A stretch of 64,000 bases of DNA. Origin: Siniperca chuatsi. Lineage: Eukaryota; Chordata; Actinopteri; Centrarchiformes; Sinipercidae. Shown piece by piece: positions 37,082 through 64,000 of this stretch (its first letter is position 1; each line of letters begins with the position of its first letter). The DNA lies in assembly GCF_020085105.1 (NCBI RefSeq), contig NC_058058.1:9566675-9630674 (forward strand), written 5' to 3'. The notes beneath the pieces are model-generated. The model searched no databases. It was not told the DNA's origin and was given only the letters and a program-made list of their open reading frames with translations. The position numbers and the translations under genes are program-made.

Positions 37082-37863
37082 TCATTAAATAATAAAATGT
37101 TGCAATGTTTATGTAGTTTTCACTTATTTGTATTTTTAACTGCAAGCCTACAATTTTAATTATTATTAGTATCTTATCTTACTTTTATTTTAATAGCACA
37201 TTTCCTCTGTTTATGTATACATTTTTATTTCACACTTGCTTTGGCAATGTTAACGTCTGTTTCCCATGACAATAAAGCCCCATTGAATTGAATTGAAGAA
37301 GTCCTCTTCTTTAGGTCAGGTGTAATAAATTACGACATACTTTGATAAGTTGATTGAAAAACATTAAACCATGTTTTCTGATCCCATTGTTGGCACGCAG
37401 GTCTACCTGCTAACACATCAGTAGACAAGCCTACATTTGACCTTAGGGAAGGATTTCAGCTTTTCCATATGATACTAGTTTACTCATCAACTGTAACGTT
37501 AACTACAGTAGCCAGCTGGATTTAAATATAAAAATCTGATGTAAACACACTATGACTTTAAACAGGCTGGGGATTACCTATGAAAGTTAATATGATCTAG
37601 CGTTAAAGCTTCAACTTAACGCCAACCTATCCATGTCAAGTTAATCAGGAAAACAATTCGATAAAAATCAATATTACAAACTTTTCTTGCAACTCAAGAT
37701 TTGGGAAGAACTCGACGACAATTAAATATGACGTTAGGATTTGTCAAAAGTAGTTGGTTAGTTAACGTTAATTAGCTAGCTAGCTTAGAGATATTTAGAT
37801 GGTAACGGGCGATGTCCACTCACCATACTCGGAGTCCGGATTTGTCTCCTGTTTTTTACCCAT
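20445..37863 (-). CDS. slc44a4: choline transporter-like protein 4 / thiamine pyrophosphate transporter (22 exons)
   Basis: Polytopic plasma-membrane carrier of the CTL/SLC44 family; the human protein moves thiamine pyrophosphate and is linked to choline uptake (family knowledge). Exons 5'-3' on the minus strand: 37824-37863, 32590-32638, 32372-32445, 29836-29914, 29618-29717, 29385-29516, 29125-29185, 28712-28832, 28021-28104, 27534-27646, 26898-27020, 25407-25506, 25049-25141, 24775-24877, 24191-24450, 23630-23724, 22983-23086, 22601-22674, 22368-22438, 21030-21124, 20849-20933, 20445-20563; 2175 nt, 724 aa (human about 710), all phases agree. Residues 20-30 carry [13 protein letters not shown]1 is about 35-54; a large Cys-rich, N-glycosylation-rich loop follows (CVENCP, NDT, NGT). 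Family hallmarks are [51 protein letters not shown] and [27 protein letters not shown] and ARNSTG favour SLC44A4 over SLC44A2. Intron 1 (5.2 kb) holds repeats; the gene is tandem with ehmt2. Confidence 0.95.
21795..22110. repeat. dispersed repeat, family B copy
   Basis: Includes AGTGATGAACTCACAGGGAG, GTTTCAGGAGCAGCTGTTT, CAGCAAAAAAAATATCTGAT, AACCCACTGTACACTACCTG and AAGTAAGCAACTGTTTGCTA. The same blocks appear inverted at 48430-48985. It lies in slc44a4 intron 19. Confidence 0.6.
25950..26533 (+). mobile_element. L2-type LINE, 5'-truncated 3' end with (ATT)n tail
   Basis: Translation gives fragments of the conserved C-terminus of L2/CR1-like ORF2: [10 protein letters not shown] and FRIDFKIL in one frame, and [39 protein letters not shown] and [14 protein letters not shown] in the frame opening at 26161. 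Stops and a frame change break it. The 3' end has GTGAAGCACTTTG and AAGTGCTCTATAAATAAAG followed by the ATT array, the standard L2 tail. It sits in slc44a4 intron 11. Confidence 0.8.
28388..28407. repeat. (GA)n microsatellite
   Basis: About 10 GA units in slc44a4 intron 8. Confidence 0.85.
31530..32180. mobile_element. large foldback element in slc44a4 intron 3
   Basis: The left arm begins at about 31540 (GAGAACACGCTTATTTGC, AATACCACTCTC, TTAGTTTAGCTTAGCA, AGCCTGGCTTTGTCC). The right arm ends at about 32165 with the mirrored blocks (ACCAGGCTAGCTGCTTCC, GTGCTAAGCTAACCAGATG, GAGAGTGGTATCAATCTCC, GCAAGAAAGTGAATAACAG). The arms pair over about 160 bases at moderate identity, with a middle containing CTCCAGGAAGCACTGC and ATAACTCCCCGTAAAACC. 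There is no coding capacity. This pattern is abundant in percomorph genomes to my recollection. Confidence 0.7.
32189..32223. repeat. (GA)n microsatellite
   Basis: About 16 GA units immediately beyond the right arm of the foldback element. Confidence 0.9.
33000..35000. other. slc44a4 intron 1, distal part, nothing recognised
   Basis: Two kilobases of intron without a coding match, tandem repeat or paired transposon ends that I could identify. The open frame at 34053-34334 (minus) has no recognisable similarity. Confidence 0.4.
35027..35365. repeat. dispersed AT-rich repeat, family A copy (full length)
   Basis: Runs from GGGGTGCAACTAACAATTGT and TTCATTATCGATCGATAAAA to TGATCAACTAATCGATAATT and GTTTCGGCTCTAA. 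The two ends are roughly inverted (TGCAACTAA... / ...CTAATCGATAATTG). The internal block GAAGCTGGAACCAGCAAATG matches the copies at 11360 and 38510. Confidence 0.8.
36440..36835. repeat. dispersed AT-rich repeat, family A: two adjacent copies
   Basis: The first copy is inverted (GGGCTGCATGAGAGCTGAAA, TTTGGACTGTTGGTCAGAC, TTATGGACCAAACAATTAAT). A second, truncated copy starts at about 36725 (AATTGATTAATCAAATAAGT, AGGTTTTAGCTTC) and is cut off where the LINE fragment begins at about 36835. Confidence 0.65.
36835..37296 (+). mobile_element. I/Nimb-type LINE 3' fragment
   Basis: An open frame through 37040 ends in [19 protein letters not shown], a long Lys/Leu/Ile-rich linker, then [14 protein letters not shown] and a stop, the usual C-terminal sequence of these LINEs. 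A (CA)19 array follows the stop at once, and the element closes with GACAATAAAGCCCCATTGAA and a short ATTGA tail. Only the last part of ORF2 is present. Confidence 0.7.
37041..37080. repeat. (CA)n microsatellite inside the LINE 3' UTR
   Basis: About 19-20 CA units, beginning directly at the TGA stop of the LINE frame. Confidence 0.95.
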
Positions 37864-38060
37864 TTTCCGACTCAACTTTTCCTCCTTAACTTCTAAAACA
37901 CAACGTCCTTTGCTTAAAGTAATCTTAAAACTTTGCAAACAGCTAAAATCGCGTTTAAAACGAGCTCCACCGTGACTGAGCGACCATGGTAACTAAGTTA
38001 GGAAATCTTTTTCTTCCTGGCACTCGTTACTAGGCAGTGACGACATGAGCGCACCTGCTG
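37864..38060 (-). promoter_or_regulatory. presumed slc44a4 promoter / 5' UTR
   Basis: The 200 bases upstream of the slc44a4 start codon. No clear TATA box was seen; the assignment is by position only. The neighbouring DNA from 38208 is repeat. Confidence 0.35.
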
Positions 38061-38207
38061 AGGGATGCGCACCTGCGTGTTCTATCAAAGATTGTTTATT
38101 ATAAAGAGGACTCACTCCAAACGGCCCCAACTGGGCTCATCCTGTACTTCCACCTCACAAAGAGAGAGCAGCAGGTTATAGCCTATCATGATCGTCTGTT
38201 TTTGCCA

Positions 38208-38705
38208 GTGGTGGAGGAAGTATTCAGATCCTTTACTTAAGTAAAAGTACTAAAACCACACAGTAAAAATACTCTGTTAAAGGAAATGTCCTGCATTGAA
38301 AGTGTTACTTAAGTAAAAGTATGTAAGTATAATCAGGAAAATGTACTTAAAGTATTAAAAGTAAAAGTACTCAATGCAGAAGAATGTCCCCTGTGACTGT
38401 TATACTATTAAATATTATTTCATTAGATTATTATTACTCATGCATTAATGTAAAGGCAGGATTTTACTGTTATATTAAAAATAAATTAAAATTATTAAAA
38501 GGAAAAGCTGCACTTCCTCACATTTGTGAAGCTGGAACCATGAAATGTTTTTACATGAAAAACTACCAAAAAGATCAAAATAGTTGCCAATTAATTTTCT
38601 GTCAATCGACTAACTGATTAATCAACTAATCATTTCAGCTGTACTTGTATAAACTGTTCGGTAGTTTAATTTATAACAACACATCTTACCACCGGTGGTT
38701 TTTAC
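38208..38705. mobile_element. fish 'CAGTGGTGGA' repeat split by a family A insertion
   Basis: 5' half 38208-38490: AGTGGTGGAGGAAGTATTCA, GATCCTTTACTTAAGTAAAA, AGTACTCAATGCAGAAGAAT, TTACTCATGCATTAATGTAA. Its later part resumes at about 38648 (TATAAACTGTTCGGTAGTTT, AATTTATAACAACACATCTT). Between them, 38500-38645 is a family A fragment (TTTGTGAAGCTGGAACCATG, ATCAAAATAGTTGCCAATTA, TCAATCGACTAACTGATTAA). Confidence 0.65.
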
Positions 38706-39492
38706 ATTAATATTCCAAATTTCTTTGGTAAGACTGTATGCATCATTTAAAGCACAATATAAAGTGAAATGATCGGGGCTTTAAGGTTGACACCTCCTTT
38801 ATAATCTTGAGGGCGTATCTTACAAGGGGAGTTAAAATCTAGTTTTAACACCATTATTATTTTAGTTTATCTTGCTCTTGCGTGCATCTTGCTAGTTAAA
38901 CGTGTGCTTAATTAAGTTACAGCAAACTAATACATACACCATGCACAGAGAGTGTTTCATGATTTCAAGACTTGGCTACTTCTTACTTCCTGAAAGGAGC
39001 TCCTCCTTTGACAAGAAATATGAATGGTTCCAATATTAACAATGAGTCAGTGTTAATCTTGCTGGGTTAATAATTAGAACCCAACTAACCCCAGTTAGCT
39101 GTATTATGAATTAGTGGCAGAGTTGGACATCTTCCTTTTATTTCATCTCTGACTGTACCCAGTGCAGCATCACCCTCTCTCTCTTGCTTTGCATGTAAAT
39201 GGCCCCTGCTGATAATACAGCAGGCAACAGTCTTGATGAGAGCTGCCTTGAACCCACAAGTCACATCACTCTAAAAACTACACATCTAAATACTAATACT
39301 AATATACACACACACACTTACATAGGATAAGATAACTTTACATGCCGTTAAAATGTTTGGCTGCTGTTTGATAAGGAAGAAGAGCTGCTAAACAAGATCT
39401 GTTTATCACATCATATTGTGAGCACAGATTTTAAAAAAAACAAAAAAACAACACACTTAAGCCAAGAGCCCAAAGAGCAACTCATGAGCTAA

Positions 39493-39498
39493 TTTATT
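39493..39498 (-). terminator. candidate polyadenylation signal AATAAA for ehmt2
   Basis: The plus strand reads TTTATT, giving AATAAA on the minus strand about 550 bases past the ehmt2 stop. The implied 3' UTR would include the homopolymer run at 39878-39905. Confidence 0.45.
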
Positions 39499-39877
39499 AA
39501 ACTAAATGTGATCAAGAAAACAATACGTATAAAAATAAAGCTAACACAATCATCCAAAAACAACACCATCATCCCTCAGGTCCTTATTGAGTCCAGTATG
39601 GGCTAATGGTTGACCCCATTACTGTACTGTGTAAAAATGCATTGCGTTTGTTGGCACAACAGAAAATACATATGTATGACAGTTACATTACGGCAGACTC
39701 CTAATGCACAAACTTCATGTGTCTAGGCAAAGACAGTGATATACAGTAAACATACTGTATGTAAAGACTCACAAGACCTCCTGTTTTCTTCAAACATACC
39801 CACAGTTTAAAAATATGTTAAGGCCCATGTCCTCTACCATAGGGGAAATGATCAACTTTAAAGGTGGTAAGTTGCTG

Positions 39878-39905
39878 AAAAAAAAAAAAAAAAAAAAAAA
39901 AAAAA
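39878..39905. repeat. poly(A) run of 28 (poly(U) in the ehmt2 3' UTR)
   Basis: Twenty-eight A on the plus strand, 140 bases past the ehmt2 stop on the minus strand. A second run of 23 A is at 40345-40367, in the last ehmt2 intron. Confidence 0.9.
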
Positions 39906-40046
39906 GGACATCTCAAGTAGAAAAAACAGCACCATGCATCAAACACAGAATTTTAAACTTAATAAAAACCTCAAGGTGTATCTGCATTGTCAATGTGCGC
40001 ATGTAAAACGGATGAGGTTAATCCAAAGGCCCCATGGGTAAGTGTT

Positions 40047-59661
<19,615 letters not shown>

Positions 59662-59900
59662 GTTTCCCAATGGGCACCAACGTATATAAACGTGCTGCGT
59701 CATCGCCCGAACCCCGCCCCCCGTGTCTGTTGATTTGAAAACCGCTGATCAGAAGTCAGTGTGCGTACTCTGATTTTACGGCTAACAGCGAGGATAAGCC
59801 TCCCACGAAAACCGATTCAAAGTCAGTTTAGTGTCCAAAGACCAGTGGTTTGTATTTGTTGTCACGAGATGCTCTACCTCCAAAAAGAGGCCAAAAAGTA
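59662..59900. promoter_or_regulatory. shared head-to-head promoter region of ehmt2 and zbtb12
   Basis: Lies between the ehmt2 start codon (minus, 59661) and the presumed 5' exon of zbtb12 (plus). It is locally CpG-rich (GCGTCATCGCCCGAACCCCG) compared with AT-rich surroundings, and no TATA box was evident on either strand. Bidirectional use is inferred from the geometry. Confidence 0.55.
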
Positions 59901-60049
59901 AACAGAAATCGAGGTAGTAGCTAGAAGCAGGGATGTGGAAATACTACCGGCTAACTAACGGCACCTTAGTCAACGGTTGTACTGTTGAAACGAGGCCAGG
60001 TTTGTTTTTTTAGAAAGCCCAGAAGACATCCATCAAAAGGGAAGGGAAG
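59760..60049 (+). other. probable non-coding 5' exon of zbtb12
   Basis: Ends in GAAGGGAAG|GTGAGT at 60049/60050, a strong donor on the plus strand. It is followed 1.3 kb later by the acceptor TCTCCTTAG (ending 61359), five bases before the zbtb12 start codon. The 5' limit is a guess. Confidence 0.5.
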
Positions 60050-60599
60050 GTGAGTGACGGAAAAGTTTGACGGTAACTGGGGAGCTTTTGTTTATTTCTG
60101 TGGTTGGTCAGCAAGCTAACTAGAAGCTAACGTTAGCTAACGTTCAGACAAGTGGGTAACGTTAGGCCAGAAGGAAAGGAGGAAAACAATGGTGTTATGA
60201 TCGATTTCAACCTACCTTACGGCAAGCACACCAATAGACTAAATAGTGTCATTTTATTATAGACTCTGCTACTCTTAAAAGACATGTAGCTAGTTAATGA
60301 CAGTTTTTCTTTGTAGCTTCTTTCACGCCCACATATGTTAGCTAACTTTTCAACATCCCTCAAGTCAAAGCTGACCATTTATCAATAACATATCGATATA
60401 GCGATGTGAGACTAGATACCATCTACTATTGCATTACATTAGTATAACATGTAATAAGCAATAGATTAATGATACAGCAAAAATGATGTATTTTCTTGGT
60501 CTTAAAGCCGCATTACAAGTGATACAATCCTCTGAACGTAGGTTGTTTTACTGTTCAACCTGAATTAAATGACCAATAACTGGCTCTTTTTGTTTGGCC

Positions 60600-60686
60600 A
60601 TCATATCAGCATTACTGGTTTTTCTCACAGGCCATATCACTTACACATAGGAGCGTCGCAAATTTCCACATTTGTGGACAATAAAG

Positions 60687-60718
<32 letters not shown>
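60600..60718 (+). mobile_element. short retroelement 3' end with (ATT)n tail
   Basis: TTGTGGACAATAAAGATTAT followed by about nine TTA/ATT units, the usual 3' end of a fish LINE or SINE. The body upstream is not recognisable. It lies in zbtb12 intron 1. Confidence 0.45.
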
Positions 60719-60719
<1 letters not shown>

Positions 60720-60839
60720 TACATGTTAGCTCAATATATATGTATATGTGTGAAACTAAACTAACTAAAAATAACCCAGATTGCACATAGGAAGAAAAAC
60801 TAGCTTTATGATCATGCTATGTGCCCAGAGCATTTGACT

Positions 60840-61180
60840 AGACTTCAGCTATCCAAACATAAACCCTGTCTATGCTCGACAGGAGCATAATACTATACTT
60901 ATCAACCTGTAAATCCACTTTTGCACTTTACACTTATTTTAGTTTTATACTTTATATCCACTTTTGTACTTAATTTATCTTAGCTGTATTATAGTGTATT
61001 ATATTTTGATTTGCACATCTCTTATTCTTACTAGAAATAATTGTCTTGTTGCAGACTTATTTTATTATTATTTCTATTCTATTAGTACTTCTATTCCTGT
61101 GTGGATTGATGTGATAGTGAGCAGCTGTAATGAAAGAGTTTCAACTAGGTGATCAATAAAGTATTTCTGATTCTGAAACC
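60840..61180 (+). mobile_element. probable LINE 3' UTR fragment
   Basis: T-rich stretch with repeated 'CACTTTTGTACTTAATTT'-type motifs, ending GTGATCAATAAAGTATTTCT and GATTCTGA, a common closing sequence of fish LINE insertions. No ORF is preserved. It ends about 180 bases before zbtb12 coding exon 1. Confidence 0.45.
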
Positions 61181-61364
61181 GTCATAGATCTGTGTGCGTT
61201 TCAGGTCAGGTGGTCGTGATGTATCGGATATTGAACACACTGTTTGAGCGACTTTTATTTGCGTCATCATTTTGCATTTTCTGTCTGCTTTTTGATCTTC
61301 TAATTTAAAGACCACCTCATTGAGTTATTTGTAATGAATACTTCTGCATTTCTCCTTAGACAAG

Positions 61365-62591
61365 ATGGAGATGCTGTGTTTCCGGTTACCGGGCCACGGG
61401 GACACAACTCTGAAGCACATGAATACACTGAGGTCCCGCCAGCAGTTCTGTGATATCACCATTGTGGCCAGCAACAACCAGACATTCAGGGGACATAAGG
61501 TGGTGCTGGCTGCCTGCTCGCCCTTCTTACGGGACCAGTTCCTCCTTAACCCATCCCCCAAGCTTCAGGTAGGAAGATTTCACACTGTTAGCGTGTCTCT
61601 CTTCAACGCGCTTCTGCTGAGTAAAAACATTGTTTCTTTATGTTGTTTGTTTTACATTTATATCCAGGTGTCGATGCTGTACAGCTCCACAGTGGTGTGT
61701 GATCTGCTTCAGTCTTGTTACACTGGCGTCCTGCAGTTTAACCCAGAGGAGATTGTCAACTACTTGACCGCTGCCAGCTACCTACAGATGGAGCATATTG
61801 TGGAGCGCTGCCGAGGAGCCCTGAAGAAGTACGTGCAGCTAAAGAACCCCAGTCCACCAAAGGTCAGTAATCCAAAGCAATAATTTTAAATGATTATCGT
61901 ATTCTTACTAGTGGATACATATGTTGTGCAGTGATGGAAAAAAATTCCCTGCTTGATTCTCTGGATTTTTGCACATTTTTCAGAATTAATTTGGTTGTAA
62001 GTCTGAAAGTTTGTCTCTTTCATTTTCCCTGTAGCATGTAAATTAATCAAAGCCGTCAATGTAAAAAATGCGACAAGCTTCAGTGTTTTTATTTCAATTT
62101 TATCCTAACCTTAGGTAAGTGCGTATCTTTTTTTGTATGTTGCGATAGGAGTAATTTTCCAATGGACATCTTGTACCTCGTTTTTCTACATTTTGTACAT
62201 ACAGTAACACATTCTCTGCACTTTCATAGCTTGCAGTGATGCCGTTTTCATGGGTTTTTAGCATTCCCATAATCAGTTTTTCCTATTTCTTCCTTTAGAT
62301 GACTTCAGAGGAGAACCAGTCTCGACCGGTGATTGTCAGCGGAAGCATTCATTCTGTTGAAACTGCATCTCATCCCACTGGCCGACCCTCCCCTGTGCAC
62401 CCCCACAGTCCTGTAGTACGCTCAGTGGAGGAGAACAACGGCGATATGTCTGTTCAGGGCAGCTGTCAACACCACGATGACAGTCCCATGGTGGATGAGC
62501 CATATATCAAGGTTTGTGTGTGACAGAAAAACCTGAGAGCAGGGTATCTTTTTAATCTACATTGAATTTACAAATCTACAGTCTTCATGTC

Positions 62592-62622
<31 letters not shown>

Positions 62623-64000
62623 TGATGATGATGATGATGATGATTGATAATAATAACAACATTACTTACATAGCACTTTTCTAAACAAAGTTACAAAGTG
62701 TAAACCGTAAAAATGCTTACAGAATTCTGTTAAAAGTAGAATTTAAAAGTATAACACAGAATAAAACACTAAAACAATTAGGAGCATACAAAATAAAACC
62801 ACAACAGAATAAAAACATAATTAAAATAAGAGGAGGCGTTCCGATAAAAATGAGTTTTAAGAAGTGATTTAAAAGATGCTACAAAGTTGCAGTACACTGA
62901 TGAATTTAATTGATATAATTTGGATAAAATATTGTGTCACAAGGGGCAAGTATTTTATACACAAAAGATAGAGTTTTGGTGTCCCTTTAACCAGCTTTTG
63001 GTTGGTCACTGGTGTTAATTGCCACACTGGTGATCTGTCTGTCCTATTGAGAGTTAAAGCAACAAAGCTTAGCAGTTTAAGGACAGTTTCTAATCCTGAA
63101 TAATGCCTGGCCACACACAAGGGAGAGTGAGCTCTCTCCTCCTTCCTTTTGTCCCTGCGGGACTTTCATATGGAGTCATAAATGGTCCCGATAAATTGTC
63201 AGTTAAGTGTGATGTGTGATAAAGGGTAGGTGTTATAGAGGACAGGGTAAAAGGCTGAAAAGGTGAAGAAGATAACAGAGAACACAGGGACAGAGACAAG
63301 AGAGGTTTTCAGGTATAATAAAAAAAATCCTCAATCCTCTGTGTCTGTCTTTGAAAACACAGTTCACATTAGAGCACCAGTACAAGCATAATATCTGCCA
63401 GATATTTTAATTATCTATAATTAATTATAATTATCTGTCAAAAGAAAATTAATCACCAACAATTTTAGTACGCACTGAATGTGATTTATCAAGCAAATAA
63501 TGCTGATTTTAGCTTCTCAAATGAGATGATTTGCTGCTTTTCTCTGTTTTATATCACCTAATTTAATATCTTATAGGTTTTGGACAAAGCACCCAATTTT
63601 GGGGAAAGTCTGGGGAATTTTCATGGGCACTTTTCACTGTTTTTAGATATTTTATAGTCTAAACAAATCTTTAGTTACAGCACTACATACTTCACTCAGT
63701 CTTCATTCCTTTTACAGGTTAATGCATCAGACGAGGAGGAAGAGGTCAGACATGAGGATTATGATGTGTTCAGAGTGTATGTCTCTGAAGAAGAGCAGAT
63801 GAACAGAGACAGGGAGGAGGAGAGAGGAGCTCCCTCTGATGGACCTCAAGATGTGTGTTACCCAGAGACAGAAGGTGTCGTGATTGAAGGAGAAGGCAGT
63901 GAATATGACTTGAATCCAACAGAAGAAGATCTCGGTACTGGGGAACTTTCAGTTCTCCGCGCTTTCAGGCGCAAGCTGTCTGACCCTAAAATTGGCCAGG
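61365..64000 (+). CDS. zbtb12: BTB zinc-finger protein ZBTB12 homolog, 5' part (runs off the window)
   Basis: Nuclear BTB/POZ transcription factor (family knowledge). Coding exons: 61365-61568, 61668-61862, 62299-62511, 63718 to the window end (incomplete); the first three are phase 0 and GT-AG. The start follows ACAAG at a 3' splice site and gives [20 protein letters not shown], matching the ZBTB12 N-terminus. The BTB domain is about residues 10-125: [59 protein letters not shown]. Residues 134-204 are Ser/Pro/His-rich. Exon 4 opens acidic ([12 protein letters not shown]). The C2H2 fingers expected at the C-terminus are beyond the window, so the DNA-binding half cannot be assessed. Within the visible exons no break was found. 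It is head-to-head with ehmt2. Confidence 0.9.
62592..62900 (-). mobile_element. L2-like short retroelement with compound (AAT)n-(GAT)n tail
   Basis: On the minus strand CACTTTGTAACTTTG and AGAAAAGTGCTATGTAAGTA precede the microsatellite tail, the same tail logic as the L2 end at 26460. The array at 62592-62643 is about nine AAT followed by eight GAT units. It lies in zbtb12 intron 4 (between coding exons 3 and 4). Confidence 0.55.
63395..63690. repeat. dispersed AT-rich repeat, family A copy
   Basis: CAAAAGAAAATTAATCACCA, AGATGATTTGCTGCTTTTCT, CTTATAGGTTTTGGACAAAG, TTTTATAGTCTAAACAAATC and TTTAGTTACAGCAC. It ends 27 bases upstream of zbtb12 coding exon 4. Confidence 0.65.

Overview
The window is vertebrate nuclear DNA from a ray-finned fish. 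The spliced genes have GT-AG introns, vertebrate-type proteins, AATAAA signals, many microsatellites and fish-type Tc1, hAT, piggyBac and LINE remnants. The mix of interspersed repeats looks like a percomorph (perch-like) teleost; that taxonomic step is inference. Five protein-coding genes were resolved by hand, exon by exon, with splice phases checked: utp23 (minus, 1854-4492, 3 exons), rnf5 (plus, 7733-17482, 6 exons), slc44a4 (minus, 20445-37863, 22 exons), ehmt2/G9a (minus, 40047-59661, 28 exons) and the 5' part of zbtb12 (plus, 61365 to beyond the window end, 4 coding exons seen).

Layout: 1-1850 is AT-rich 3' flank of utp23. 4750-6000 holds a decayed I-clade LINE. rnf5 occupies 7.7-19.7 kb and converges tail-to-tail with slc44a4. 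slc44a4 and ehmt2 are tandem on the minus strand. ehmt2 and zbtb12 are head-to-head and appear to share the promoter region around 59.66-59.9 kb. slc44a4, ehmt2 and zbtb12 (and, further away, rnf5) are all residents of the mammalian MHC class III region, so this is a conserved class III-type block; utp23 is not a mammalian class III gene.

Functions: utp23 acts in 18S rRNA processing. rnf5 is a membrane-anchored RING E3 ligase of ER quality control. slc44a4 is a polytopic choline-like/thiamine pyrophosphate transporter. ehmt2 is the H3K9 mono/di-methyltransferase with its H3-mimic ARKT automethylation motif, cysteine-rich region, ankyrin repeats and complete pre-SET/SET/post-SET. zbtb12 is a BTB transcription factor whose zinc fingers lie outside the window. 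Nothing links them into one pathway beyond conserved linkage.

The introns and spacers carry most of the unusual material: a near-complete 1.63 kb Tc1 element with IR/DR termini but an inactivated transposase; an internally deleted Tc1 copy; a 985 bp hAT-like element with an 8-bp target duplication; a TTAA-flanked piggyBac-like MITE; two large foldback elements; three or more LINE fragments; a dispersed AT-rich repeat with about a dozen copies; and several microsatellites, one abutting an ehmt2 splice acceptor. I saw no CRISPR, operon or new enzymatic system; the window is an ordinary vertebrate gene block with interesting transposon and splicing details.
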